A stretch of DNA of 38,927 bases, taken from Scytonema sp. UIC 10036. GTDB taxonomy: Bacteria; Cyanobacteriota; Cyanobacteriia; Cyanobacteriales; Nostocaceae. Numbering within the stretch: position 1 is the first letter of the stretch; every line of letters begins with the position of its first letter. The notes beneath the pieces were generated by a model. It was not told the origin of the DNA. It made no database searches and saw only the letters and a program-made list of their open reading frames with translations. The translations under genes and the position numbers were made by a program. The DNA is taken from the NCBI RefSeq assembly GCF_009725235.1, contig NZ_WJFC01000118.1:1-38927 (forward strand), given 5' to 3'. Of this stretch, positions 7,012 through 15,600 are shown piece after piece.

Positions 7012-7959
7012 CGTATCGTTCTTCAAATGGGTGCAAGTGCAGCTCTTGCATCTGCAATTCACGGCTGCAATACAAAAACGTCAAACCAACTAGTTACAAA
7101 GTCATCATCTTCAACAGAAAAAACAGAAATTGCTCCCAAAATTATTATTGGTCACTGGCCTGTATCAGCAAGTTTATCGTTTTATTTAGCTCTAGAAAAA
7201 GGATATTTTAAACAAGCCGGATTAAATGTAGACGCCAACAAATTACCTGGAGCACAACAAGTTGTTGAAGGGCTGATAGCTGGACGAGTTCAAGGTTCGG
7301 CGGCTATTGGATCGAGTAATCTAGCTTTGGGGGAAATTTTACAACCTGGTTTATTTAAAATCATTGCATCCAATCCCAGTAATATTCAGAACGTAGTGGA
7401 TGAGATTATTGTGGCTAAGGATAGTCCTATTCAAACAATTGACGACTTAAAAGGCAAAAAATTCGGTACAGGTCCCGGTCCTCAAAATCAAGCGTTAGCC
7501 AAAGGAATTTTAGAAAAAATCGGTATTGACAATCCTCAAGTTATTCAATTGGAAACAAAGCAACACATTCCAGCGATCGCAGCGTTTAGTGCTCTACTCG
7601 TTATCGTGTTCAACAGCGCCTATGGCGTTATCCATGCTACAAAAAACAGGATTTTAGCTGCGAAGGTGATGGGTGCTAATCGATTTCAGATTTTTAAAGA
7701 TGTCTTGTTTTGGGAAAGTTTGCCTCAGACGTTTATTGGATTACGCACCGGAATCAGTCTCGCTCTTGTTATTGCGATCGTGGCAGAAATGTTTATTGGT
7801 ACTGAAACGGGATTGGGTAAGCGTATCATTGATGCTCAACAAGTCTTGAATGTTAAGGACATGTACGCTTCTATTTTGATTACTGGCATTCTGGGGTACG
7901 CCCTAAATGCAGTGTTCTTGCTAATTGAGAAACAATTTATTCATTGGAGTGGTAAGTAA
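7012..7959 (+). pseudogene. Substrate-binding protein/permease fusion (TauA/SsuA-like to SsuC-like), deletion product
   Basis: Translation from the ATG at 7027 gives 310 residues. Residues 1-~180 are the N-terminal lobe of a nitrate/sulfonate/taurine-type binding protein: lipobox-like end of a signal peptide (ALASAIHGC), HWPVSASLSFYLALEKGYF, IQTIDDLKGKKFGTGPG. From ~183 the protein becomes the C-terminal half of the matching permease: VMGANRFQIFKDVLFWESLP, IAIVAEMFIGTETGLG and a last membrane helix. The binding protein's second lobe and the permease's first helices are missing, so neither function can work. The join falls on a GCGATCGC at 7573-7580. The 5' end is also damaged: the usual start of the signal peptide is absent and a stop lies at 7009-7011, close to the presumed right end of the IscB element. 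Confidence 0.8.
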
Positions 7960-8007
7960 AAAGTTACCAAAGATTTAACCGTTACTTTGCACTAAAGGGA
8001 GGCACAG

Positions 8008-8823
8008 ATGTCCCAAGGGGAGGAGTATATTCTTGGCACCAGCTTGACCGAGCAGAAGCGCTTATTAAAACAAGGGACACTCTTTGAGGCAGAAGCTTGC
8101 TGGCTGCTCGATCGCCTGGGACTCACTGTAGGCGGACGGGCGATCGATCTAGGATGTGGACCGCTTGGCATCCTCCATCTCTTGGCAGAGCGCGTGGGAC
8201 CTACCGGGGAAGTTGTGGGTGTGGACCGTGAAGCACGCTTACTGGACATGGCACAGACTATTTTGGCGGAGCGACGCTTACCGAACGTGCGGGTGTTCCA
8301 AGGGGATGTCACGGCGACAGGGTTGCCCCGTGCCTCTTTTGATGTGGTACATGAACGGCTCGTGCTGATGATAAACCCCCATACAGAGCGCGTGCTGGCA
8401 GAAATGGTAGCACTTACCCGACCTGGTGGAGTGGTGGCAGTCCAAGATCTTGATGTCGTGTCCCTCGTTTGTGAACCGCCACATCCGGCTTGGTTGCAGC
8501 TGCTCACTACTTATCAGCGTGTCTATCAGGCACGTGGTCTTGATGGGTATTTGGGACGCCGATTGCCGGGACTCTTGCGAGCGGCGGGACTCGTCGAGGT
8601 GCAGGTCAAAGTCCATGCCCAGGTGTCCCACGCTGGTGAATTTGGTCAAATGCTTTTTCTTGAGATCGTTGAAGGGTTGCGAGACCACATTATTGCAGAT
8701 GGACTCCATACACCTGACGAGCTAACTGCGCTAGTTGAGGAGTTGCGGGGACATCTGAACACCCCTGGGACTTTCGTGGTTCAACCTTTGTTGTTTCAGG
8801 TGTGGGGACGCAAGCCTGTCTGA
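8008..8823 (+). CDS. Class I SAM-dependent methyltransferase, probably acquired
   Basis: A 271-residue cytosolic methyltransferase. SAM-binding motif I is AIDLGCGPLGILHLLAE (~45-61), motif II is VVGVDREARLLDMA, motif III is RVFQGDVTATGLP, followed by FDVVHERLVLMI and the post-motif LTRPGGVVAVQDLD. The C-terminal ~110 residues are variable and should hold the acceptor site; the substrate cannot be told. AAAGGGAGG precedes the ATG at good spacing. Base composition differs sharply from its surroundings: bases 8161-8220 contain 38 G+C of 60, whereas 7501-7560 inside the previous gene contain 17 of 60. This suggests recent horizontal gain. No partner biosynthetic gene is adjacent. Confidence 0.88.
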   Translation: MSQGEEYILGTSLTEQKRLLKQGTLFEAEACWLLDRLGLTVGGRAIDLGCGPLGILHLLAERVGPTGEVVGVDREARLLDMAQTILAERRLPNVRVFQGDVTATGLPRASFDVVHERLVLMINPHTERVLAEMVALTRPGGVVAVQDLDVVSLVCEPPHPAWLQLLTTYQRVYQARGLDGYLGRRLPGLLRAAGLVEVQVKVHAQVSHAGEFGQMLFLEIVEGLRDHIIADGLHTPDELTALVEELRGHLNTPGTFVVQPLLFQVWGRKPV

Positions 8824-8988
8824 GGGCAGACGCAGCATATCGCAGTGCTTGTCACTTTTGCACCGCTACATATCCATCTTTGCTTTTTTCGATCAACTGT
8901 GCAATACTATTTTAATAACATTAAACTCATCGATTTACCGTATTTAAAAAAGAGAATAAACCAATTTAAGGGTAGAGGAGTCGTAAAA

Positions 8989-9192
8989 ATGACAGTAGTA
9001 CGGCTAAGTACAGCATTTGTTATGCGTTTTTGGTGGCATACCAAAGCATACGGGACAGTTTTGATCGTTGCCTTGCTTGCCTTGATAAGCGTGATTTTTT
9101 TGCAAATTTATTGGTCTAGCCGGAGTATGCTGCAATTTGTAGCACATGAAGAAATTGGAGACAATGAGTGGAAGACTGTCAGCCGCAAGTAG
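8989..9192 (+). CDS. Small single-span membrane protein, possibly a truncated sensor N-terminus
   Basis: A 67-residue protein starting at the ATG preceded by GAGGAG. Residues ~22-41 (VLIVALLALISVIFLQIYWS region) form one membrane helix preceded by Arg and Lys, giving a cytoplasmic N-terminus by the positive-inside rule. The rest is short and polar. The pattern of an N-terminal helix followed by a few extracytoplasmic residues resembles the beginning of a sensor kinase cut short. Its end overlaps the GTG start of the PhnD-like gene by 25 bases in another frame, so the two could be co-translated, or the pair could be one gene broken by a frameshift. Confidence 0.45.
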   Translation: MTVVRLSTAFVMRFWWHTKAYGTVLIVALLALISVIFLQIYWSSRSMLQFVAHEEIGDNEWKTVSRK

Positions 9193-9989
9193 CGGACTTA
9201 AAAAAGTTACGGGCTATCTCATATTTAGCTCCTAACTTGTTCCATTTTTATAAAGCAGTTGTGGCGTATGTGGGTCGTATTTTAGGTGTTGAAACTCAAC
9301 TTCACCAAGGTGAATGCGATCCATTAGAAGACCCCCTGCTGATTAAAAACCAATTAGACTTGGCATTTATCTGTGGATTACCTCTTATTAGGTATTGCCA
9401 GACTGTACCTCATCAGTTGCAGGTGTTGGTTGCTCCTGTGATGGAAGGAACGCGCTATCAAAACCAACCAATTTACTTTTCGGATGTTATTGTTAATGCT
9501 GCTAGCGATCTGACAAAGTTTGACGATTTAGCTCTAAAAAGTTTTTGCTACAACGATTTAGGTTCTAATAGCGGTTACAATTTGCTGTGCGATCGCTTAA
9601 TTCAAACCGGGCATTCCAAAAACTTTTTTAGTCAAGCAATACAATCTGGTTCTCATCAACGTTCCATTGAATGGGTAGTCAATGGGCGAGTGGATTGTGC
9701 AGCTATTGATAGTATTGTGTTAGAGCAAGAAATTCAGCAATTTCCAGAATTATCTCATCACTTGCGGGTAGTAGAGGTGCTTGGACCATCTCCCATACCA
9801 CCTCTAGTAGTCGCTCAACATCTTGGTGAAGCTTTGATCGAGCAACTTCAATTTGCTTTACTTCAGCCAGATACAGAACTGCAATCTGTTATGGAAGAAG
9901 TAGGAGTTCGGCGTTTTACTGTTGTGGAGTTGAAGAAATATGAAGTCCTTGCAGAAAGTTTTTCATCTCGGAAAAGAGAATTTCTATAA
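9168..9989 (+). CDS. PhnD-like substrate-binding protein
   Basis: A 273-residue protein of the phosphate/phosphonate-binding (PhnD-like) fold: RAISYLAPNLFHFYKAVVAY, DLAFICGLPL, QPIYFSDVIVNA, the hinge segment KSFCYNDLGSNSGYNL and GSHQRSIEWVVNGRVDCAAID. These are the ligand-pocket segments of the family. There is no signal peptide; the predicted GTG start gives VEDCQPQ before the conserved part, and a membrane-spanning small protein overlaps upstream. It may therefore act in the cytosol or be part of a broken larger gene. The C-terminal ~95 codons are repeated at 10818-11106. It ends one base before the convergent Uma2 gene. Ligand unknown. Confidence 0.8.
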   Translation: MEDCQPQVADLKKLRAISYLAPNLFHFYKAVVAYVGRILGVETQLHQGECDPLEDPLLIKNQLDLAFICGLPLIRYCQTVPHQLQVLVAPVMEGTRYQNQPIYFSDVIVNAASDLTKFDDLALKSFCYNDLGSNSGYNLLCDRLIQTGHSKNFFSQAIQSGSHQRSIEWVVNGRVDCAAIDSIVLEQEIQQFPELSHHLRVVEVLGPSPIPPLVVAQHLGEALIEQLQFALLQPDTELQSVMEEVGVRRFTVVELKKYEVLAESFSSRKREFL

Positions 9990-9990
9990 A

Positions 9991-10626
9991 CTAAAGAGTT
10001 GAAGTCTCGTTCCGGTAAAGAGATCGCAAAAACTGTTCAAATGCCTGGACAGCGTCATACTGGTCGGGCATGGCGATATATTGCAGTAGCACATTTGGGT
10101 CTAAATTGGGGAAGAAGCTGCTACGGTTAACTTCCTCATCATCCCCAGAGGAATTTAAATGGAATATTCTAATAGTGTCAGATTTCCAGAACCAAACTTC
10201 GGGAACTTGCTTGGGTCTGTATAATTCACGTCGGTTAATGGTGCCACTGGTAACAATAATTTCAATTAAGATATCGGGAGTTTCTTTATCAGTGCCGATG
10301 CAGTAAGATTCGTCAGGTGTCCCAGAAGCATAACCAGTTTTTTCTATGGTAAAGCCACCTTTACCATAGAAACGCATACCCAAAAATCTCATGTAAGCTT
10401 CTAGTAAATAGCCAAGAGTTGTTTTCACGTACTCGTGCAACGGACCAACTGGGGACATAATTTCTAAAATTCCTGATAAATAAGATAGGCGCACACTGCG
10501 ATTATCGATGAGTTGTGCCTCAATTCCTTTAAATTGCTCCCAGGTCACATCTGTTAAAGTTACCAATTTTTCTTCTACAGTACGGTCTAAAAGGGAAGTA
10601 TCCATAAAATTAATTGTTCCCGGCAT
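9991..10626 (-). CDS. Uma2 family (DUF820) putative endonuclease
   Basis: A 211-residue protein of the very large cyanobacterial Uma2 family, which has a PD-(D/E)XK-like fold but mostly unknown biological role. Seen here: TWEQFKGIEAQL, RLSYLSGILEIMSPVGPLHEY, the acidic segment ETPDILIEI (catalytic-type D and E), and the strand VPEVWFWKSDTIRIFHL. The usual lysine of the second motif region is replaced by the INRRELYRPK stretch, in which R or K may serve. It lies between the intact and the broken copies of the PhnD C-terminus, so it may have arrived with the duplication. A second, more distant Uma2 gene is at 19943-20524. Confidence 0.88.
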   Translation of the reverse strand: MPGTINFMDTSLLDRTVEEKLVTLTDVTWEQFKGIEAQLIDNRSVRLSYLSGILEIMSPVGPLHEYVKTTLGYLLEAYMRFLGMRFYGKGGFTIEKTGYASGTPDESYCIGTDKETPDILIEIIVTSGTINRRELYRPKQVPEVWFWKSDTIRIFHLNSSGDDEEVNRSSFFPNLDPNVLLQYIAMPDQYDAVQAFEQFLRSLYRNETSTL

Positions 10627-10720
10627 TAGTTTTATTTTGACAAAAGCTGATAATTTTCAAGATTCAGAAAGTAACAAAACGTTACTATTTGCTTCCTGAC
10701 TGGGTTCTAGCGTTTTTGGA

Positions 10721-10815
10721 CTTTATATAAAGAATAGACTGACTCAACATAACATAAAAACACATAAAACAACACAAAAAAAGGTGTTTAACCAAGATCT
10801 AGGTTTGTAACAAGG
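10721..10815. repeat. Dispersed ~100-bp repeat, copy B
   Basis: This matches 4767-4872, sharing AAGAATAG, AACATAAAAACACA and ACCAAGATCTAG blocks. Its left part still resembles the 3' portion of the imm30 relic (minus-strand reading YSLYK). It stops at CAAGG, three bases before the truncated PhnD fragment begins, so it lies exactly on a rearrangement junction. Confidence 0.75.
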
Positions 10816-10817
10816 TA

Positions 10818-11106
10818 AGATATTGATAGTGCTGTATTGGAGCAAGAACTGCGACAATTTCCAGAATTGTCCCATCAGTTGCGCGTGGTAGAGGTGCTAG
10901 GTCTATCTCCCATGCCACCTCTAGCGATCGCTCAACATCTTGGTATATCTTTGATTGAGCAACTTCAATTTGCTTTACTTCAGCCAGATACAGAACTGCA
11001 ATCTGTTATGGAAGAAGTAGGAGTTCAGCGTTTTGCTGTTGTGGAGTTGGAGGCATACAAAGTACTTGCGGAAAGATTTTCATCTCGTAAAATAGAATTT
11101 CTATAA
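10818..11106 (+). pseudogene. Duplicated C-terminal fragment of the PhnD-like gene
   Basis: From about 10818 the sequence reads IDSAVLEQELRQFPELSHQL and continues to SSRKIEFL and a stop, matching the last ~95 codons of the PhnD-like gene (from about 9703) with scattered changes such as LGLSPMPPLAIAQ for LGPSPIPPLVVAQ. The upstream three quarters of the gene are missing and replaced by the dispersed repeat, so this is a gene fragment. The frame is still open. Its last 82 bases overlap, antisense, the 3' end of the TPR gene. Confidence 0.85.
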
Positions 11107-12296
11107 ACTTGTTCAAATAAGACTCGTTGAGCATGGCTGCCCCCAAGTTTATAGAGTTGTGGTAAAACGGGTTTGAGTTGTGCGATCGCAGTTGACCAAT
11201 GACCGATGGCATGAGCAACCAAACCTCTAGCAGCCGGAATAGCAATTTCAAACCAGTTTTGACGTAAGTATGGATTGACAGTTGTAGCGTGCTTTTCCAT
11301 ACTATTTAACATTACGTTTAACCATTCTCTCCGCCCTGCTTTTGCCAGTGCATAGACATAATGCAAGTCTTGAAAAGGTAATGCGTGCTCGGAGATACGA
11401 GAGTAAAGATAAATACTTAACTCTTGCCAACGTTCTCCAACATCTACCCCGCGCAACTCCAACCTTAACAAGGTTGCGATCGCCCCAACTTGATCTTTGG
11501 GAGAGTTTTTCTGAGCGCCACCCCAAACGCGAGTGTCATAGAGTGAAAAGACTTTTTCTATGTCGCCTCTTTCAAGGTAATAAAGGGCTATATGCCACCA
11601 ATTATGGGTGTAAAGCATGGAGTTGCAGTTTTCCCAAGTATCTGCGTGGCTTTCCATCCAAGCGATCCCCCGATCCACTCGTCCTTGAGTTTCCATCACA
11701 TGGGCTATGGCGTGATGCGCCCAAGGATCGTAACGATTGATTGTAGTTGCCAGACGGGCAAAGACTTCCGCTTCTGCAAGTCGATAGCACTGTTCCAAAC
11801 CAAACGCCATCATACCGTACACGTAATGATTGTCTCGATTTGCTGTGAAAACTTTTTGAGCAATTTTGAGCAGTCTCTCTTTGTCTCCTAGATAGAAGTA
11901 GTGATACTGTCCCTGCTGAACCGAAATCAAATCGCGGGGAAACTCTTGGGTAATTTCTTCGTGTAATGCGATCGCCCTATCAATTGCTCCCGATCCCCAA
12001 GCGGCAATGGCTTGTATGTATAACTGTTCTCGCTTTGTCAGTTTTTCTACCTGCTGCTGTGCTAAGAGTAAGTGAGATATTGCCTGCTGAATTGCTATAG
12101 CGTTTTCCTGACAGAGGTAATGAGCTGCTGCATATGCATGGAGCATGGCACAAGTGGGATCTGCGGCAATTCCCTCTAACACACAAGCTTCAGCATCCTT
12201 GCCATAACCAAGGGCTTGTTCGATGAAACGGTTGATAGCTGCGATCGTTTCTTGAGAATCTGTTGTAACTTCAAGTCCTTGAGCGTCTTTTAGCAT
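11025..12296 (-). CDS. TPR protein of the TTC38 type with a replaced C-terminus
   Basis: A 423-residue soluble protein with helical TPR-like repeats: LHAYAAAHYLCQE, a linker with KREQLYIQAIAAWGSGAIDR, then RDLISVQQGQYHYFYLGD. The diagnostic YDPWAHHAIAHVMETQGRVD and SMLYTHNWWHIALYYLERGD segments follow, and GGSHAQRVLFEQV comes near the end. Those His/Trp-rich segments identify the TTC38 family, whose function is unknown. The last ~27 residues, from about RDENLSASTLYAS, are encoded antisense to the PhnD fragment and are not family sequence, so the native C-terminal helix pair is probably lost. Activity may be reduced or absent. The start ATG at 12296 gives a normal N-terminus. Confidence 0.8.
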   Translation of the reverse strand: MLKDAQGLEVTTDSQETIAAINRFIEQALGYGKDAEACVLEGIAADPTCAMLHAYAAAHYLCQENAIAIQQAISHLLLAQQQVEKLTKREQLYIQAIAAWGSGAIDRAIALHEEITQEFPRDLISVQQGQYHYFYLGDKERLLKIAQKVFTANRDNHYVYGMMAFGLEQCYRLAEAEVFARLATTINRYDPWAHHAIAHVMETQGRVDRGIAWMESHADTWENCNSMLYTHNWWHIALYYLERGDIEKVFSLYDTRVWGGAQKNSPKDQVGAIATLLRLELRGVDVGERWQELSIYLYSRISEHALPFQDLHYVYALAKAGRREWLNVMLNSMEKHATTVNPYLRQNWFEIAIPAARGLVAHAIGHWSTAIAQLKPVLPQLYKLGGSHAQRVLFEQVYRNSILRDENLSASTLYASNSTTAKR

Positions 12297-12692
12297 TATG
12301 AATCCCTATAACCCCTATGGTTGAACGCCTGTCACGTTTATTTCATCAATTTTGATGGGCAAGTTTGCTCAGATCGCAGCAAAGTACCCTCTGCACTCTC
12401 TCGTCTCTCTCGTTCCCAGGTAGAACCACCGGAACGAGGGGTAACGCCTTTTGATTGGCAACCCCTTCAAGTTATTACAATATCTCTACCGATTTACCGT
12501 ATCTTTTATAAATATGTCACGAATACTCGACAAAAAGCAAGAACAATCTTTAAGCTTTTGCAAAAACTACAAGCAATCTAATGTATTATGTTACCCTTTA
12601 TAAAAAGCCGGAAATATTATCCCCGACTCGATTTAAACTTAGTAAACTGCCCAGCACTGAGCGAATACTATATATCAAGTTTTTATTAACCA
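12297..12692. other. Intergenic region between divergent genes
   Basis: Nearly 400 bases separate the TPR gene and the hybrid kinase, which diverge from here. The region must contain both promoters, but no clear sigma-70 pair stands out. Bases 12404-12440 contain CTCGTTCCCAGG and GGAACGAGGGG, a relic of the repeat family described at 19700-19804. No open frame with protein-like composition is present. Confidence 0.6.
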
Positions 12693-15600
12693 ATGAAAAT
12701 TTTAGTAGTAGAGGATGACCAACTTGTTGCCCATGCTCTAGCTGCCGTTCTAAATAATCAGAACTATGTGGTTGAGGTTGCTTCGGATGGACAAGCAGCG
12801 TGGGATTTGATTGAGAGTTTTGATTATGATTTGATAGTTTTAGATGTTATTTTACCCAAAATAGATGGTATAAGCCTTTGCCGTCAGATAAGGTCTAAAG
12901 GTTTGCGAATGCCGATTTTATTGTTAACTGGATGCGATAGCAGTCATGAGAAAGCTATTGGCTTAGATGCAGGAGCAGATGATTACCTTGTCAAACCCTT
13001 TGATGAAGAAGAATTAGTTGCTAGGATACGAGCGCTTTTGCGTCGAGGGAGTGTAGCATCACAGCCCGTGTTAGCAAGCGGTGATTTACGTCTTGACCCC
13101 ATAAGCTGTGAAGTCACTTATGGTGAAGAGCATCTTTCATTAACTCCTAAGGAGTATGGACTATTAGAGCTTTTTATGCGGAATAGCCGTCGCGTATTTA
13201 GCTGTGGCATGATTTTGGAACATCTTTGGTCTTATGAGGATACTCCAGGTGAAGAAGCTGTTCGCACTCATATTAAAGGTTTGCGACAGAAACTAAAGAG
13301 TGTAGGCGCACCGGGGGATTTGATAGAAACAGTTTATGGTATTGGCTATCGTCTCAGACAGCAGGCGGAAGTGAAACAAGGAGAAGATTCTGTATTATCT
13401 TTGCCTAAAGAGCAACCGATTCAGCAGCAAACTCTACAGGGGATTGCAGCTGTGTGGAATCGATTTAAAGGACGGGTTGACGAACAAGTCGCTGTGCTAG
13501 AGCATGCTGCTGCTATTTCCACTCAGAAAACTTTGAATCAAAAACTTCGGAAAGAGGCTCAAAAAGAAGCGCATACACTTGCGGGTTCCTTGGGGACTTT
13601 TGGCTTTTCTCTGGGTTCCGAAATCGCCAGAAAAATTGAGCATCTTTTGAAAGCAAATAAAGCATTGACTTTAGCGGAAAAATCTGAGTTTGCCAGTTTA
13701 GTTAGGCAATTGCGTCAGGAAATAGAGCAAAATCATCATGAGACTTTAGCTTCATCATCACAACCTCAAATAGATGAACATCCATTGCTGCTTGCGATCG
13801 CTAGCAATGCTAACCAACAAACAAAACAGCAGGCGACATTAGCCGAACAAATCGAACAAGAAGCTGGTAGTTGGGATTTGAAAGTCAAAATTGCTACCAG
13901 CATTGAAGCAGCCAGAAGTTTGCTCTATCGGGAAAATCCCAGTGTTGTGCTGATAGACCTTGATGTTTTTCCAAATTATGAGGATAGCTTTAGTTTATTA
14001 GCAGAATTAAGCCAACGCAAACCGCCAGTACCAGCCCTAGTTTTCACAGAAAAAAGTGATTTTACCAATCGCTTGCAAGTGGCTCGGAGTGGAGGACACT
14101 TCTTTTTACAGAAGCCCATGGCGATCGCGCAAATTTTAGAAGCAGTCAAACAAGTTTTGCTAGATGCGTCCCATGTAGAGGCACATATTTTAGCAGTTGA
14201 TGACGATCCCAAGATCGGAGCAGTGTTGCAAAACTTGCTCAGTCCCTGGGGAATTAAAGTCACTTATTTAGAAAACCCCCAGCACTTTTGGAAAATTTTA
14301 GAAGAGATCGAACCAGATTTACTCATCCTAGACGTAGAAATTCCGGAAATTAACGGAATTGAAATTTGCCAAGTTGTACGTAACGATCCCCACTGGAGTG
14401 AGTTACCAATACTCTTCCTAACAGTTCACAATGATGCCAATATTGTGAATCAAGTTTTTTCTGTAGGTGCAGATGATTTTGTCAGCAAGCCGATAGTTGG
14501 ACCAGAACTTGTAACACGCATTATCAATCGTTTAGAAAAAAGAAAATTGCGGCAAAGGATTGCCGAAACTCAAGCTAACAAAGCTACTATTGTCAAGGAT
14601 AGTATATATCAAAAGAGCTTGCAAACTCGCGTTAAACAACAAGCAACAGTTGCTCAGTTAGGTCAATCGGCTCTTTCTGGTACAGACCTTTCTAGCTTGA
14701 TGAAAGAAGCAGTTGCTTTAGTTGTGGAAAATTTGGAAGTTGAATACTGTAAAATATTAGAACTCCTTCCAGAAGAAAATGTAATGATTTTGCGTGCGGG
14801 AGTGGGTTGGAATCAAGAACTTGTAGGACAGGCAATTATCAGCTCGCAAAATTCTGGTGCTGGTTATACCCTGCTAGTTCAACAGCCAGTGATTGTTGAA
14901 GATTTGCGGACAGAAACTCGCTTTAGCAGTTCTTTTTTATTGCAAGACCATGGTATCATTAGTGGTTTGAGTGTGCCAATACCCAAACGCAATAGTTCCT
15001 ATGGTGTGATAGGGGCATACGCTTGTAAAAAACAAACTTTTACTCAAGATGACATTCATTTTGTACAATCTATAGCTAATGTTTTATCAGCAGCAATTGA
15101 AAGGCAAAATTCAGAAGAAGTTTTACGCAAAGCTAAGGATGAATTGGAATTGAGAGTCGCAAAACGCACTGCTGAACTGATGCGAGCGAATGAACAACTC
15201 CAGTCAGAACTTAATGAACGTCAACGAACACAGGAAGAATTGCGAAACTCCCAAACTCGATTTTCAGGGATTGTGTCAATAGCAGATGATGCCATTATTT
15301 GTATTGATGGTAATCAACGCATAACTTTATTCAACCAGGGAGCTGAGAAAATTTTTAGTTATTCTGCTGAGGAAGCTTTGGGGCAATCCTTAGATATCCT
15401 GTTGCCAACGCGCTATACTAATGTACACTCTCAATACGTTTCTGATTTTGGCAGATCGGCAAAAGTATCTCGCAGAATGGGTGAACGCCGCGAAATTTAC
15501 GGGCGTCGCAAAGATGGTTCGGAATTTCCTGCTGAGGCTTCTATCTCTAAGTTAATGCTTAAAGATGAAACAATATATACAGTTTACTTGCAGGATGTTA

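Noticed and set aside
6948..7211. 87-residue frame overlapping the iscB end
   Set aside because: Out of frame with the binding-protein remnant and of unnatural composition.
8278..8709. 143-residue frame antisense to the methyltransferase
   Set aside because: Shadow of a GC-rich gene; no ribosome site or protein-like composition.
11342..11891. Plus-strand frames inside the TPR gene
   Set aside because: Antisense shadows of a well-supported minus-strand gene.
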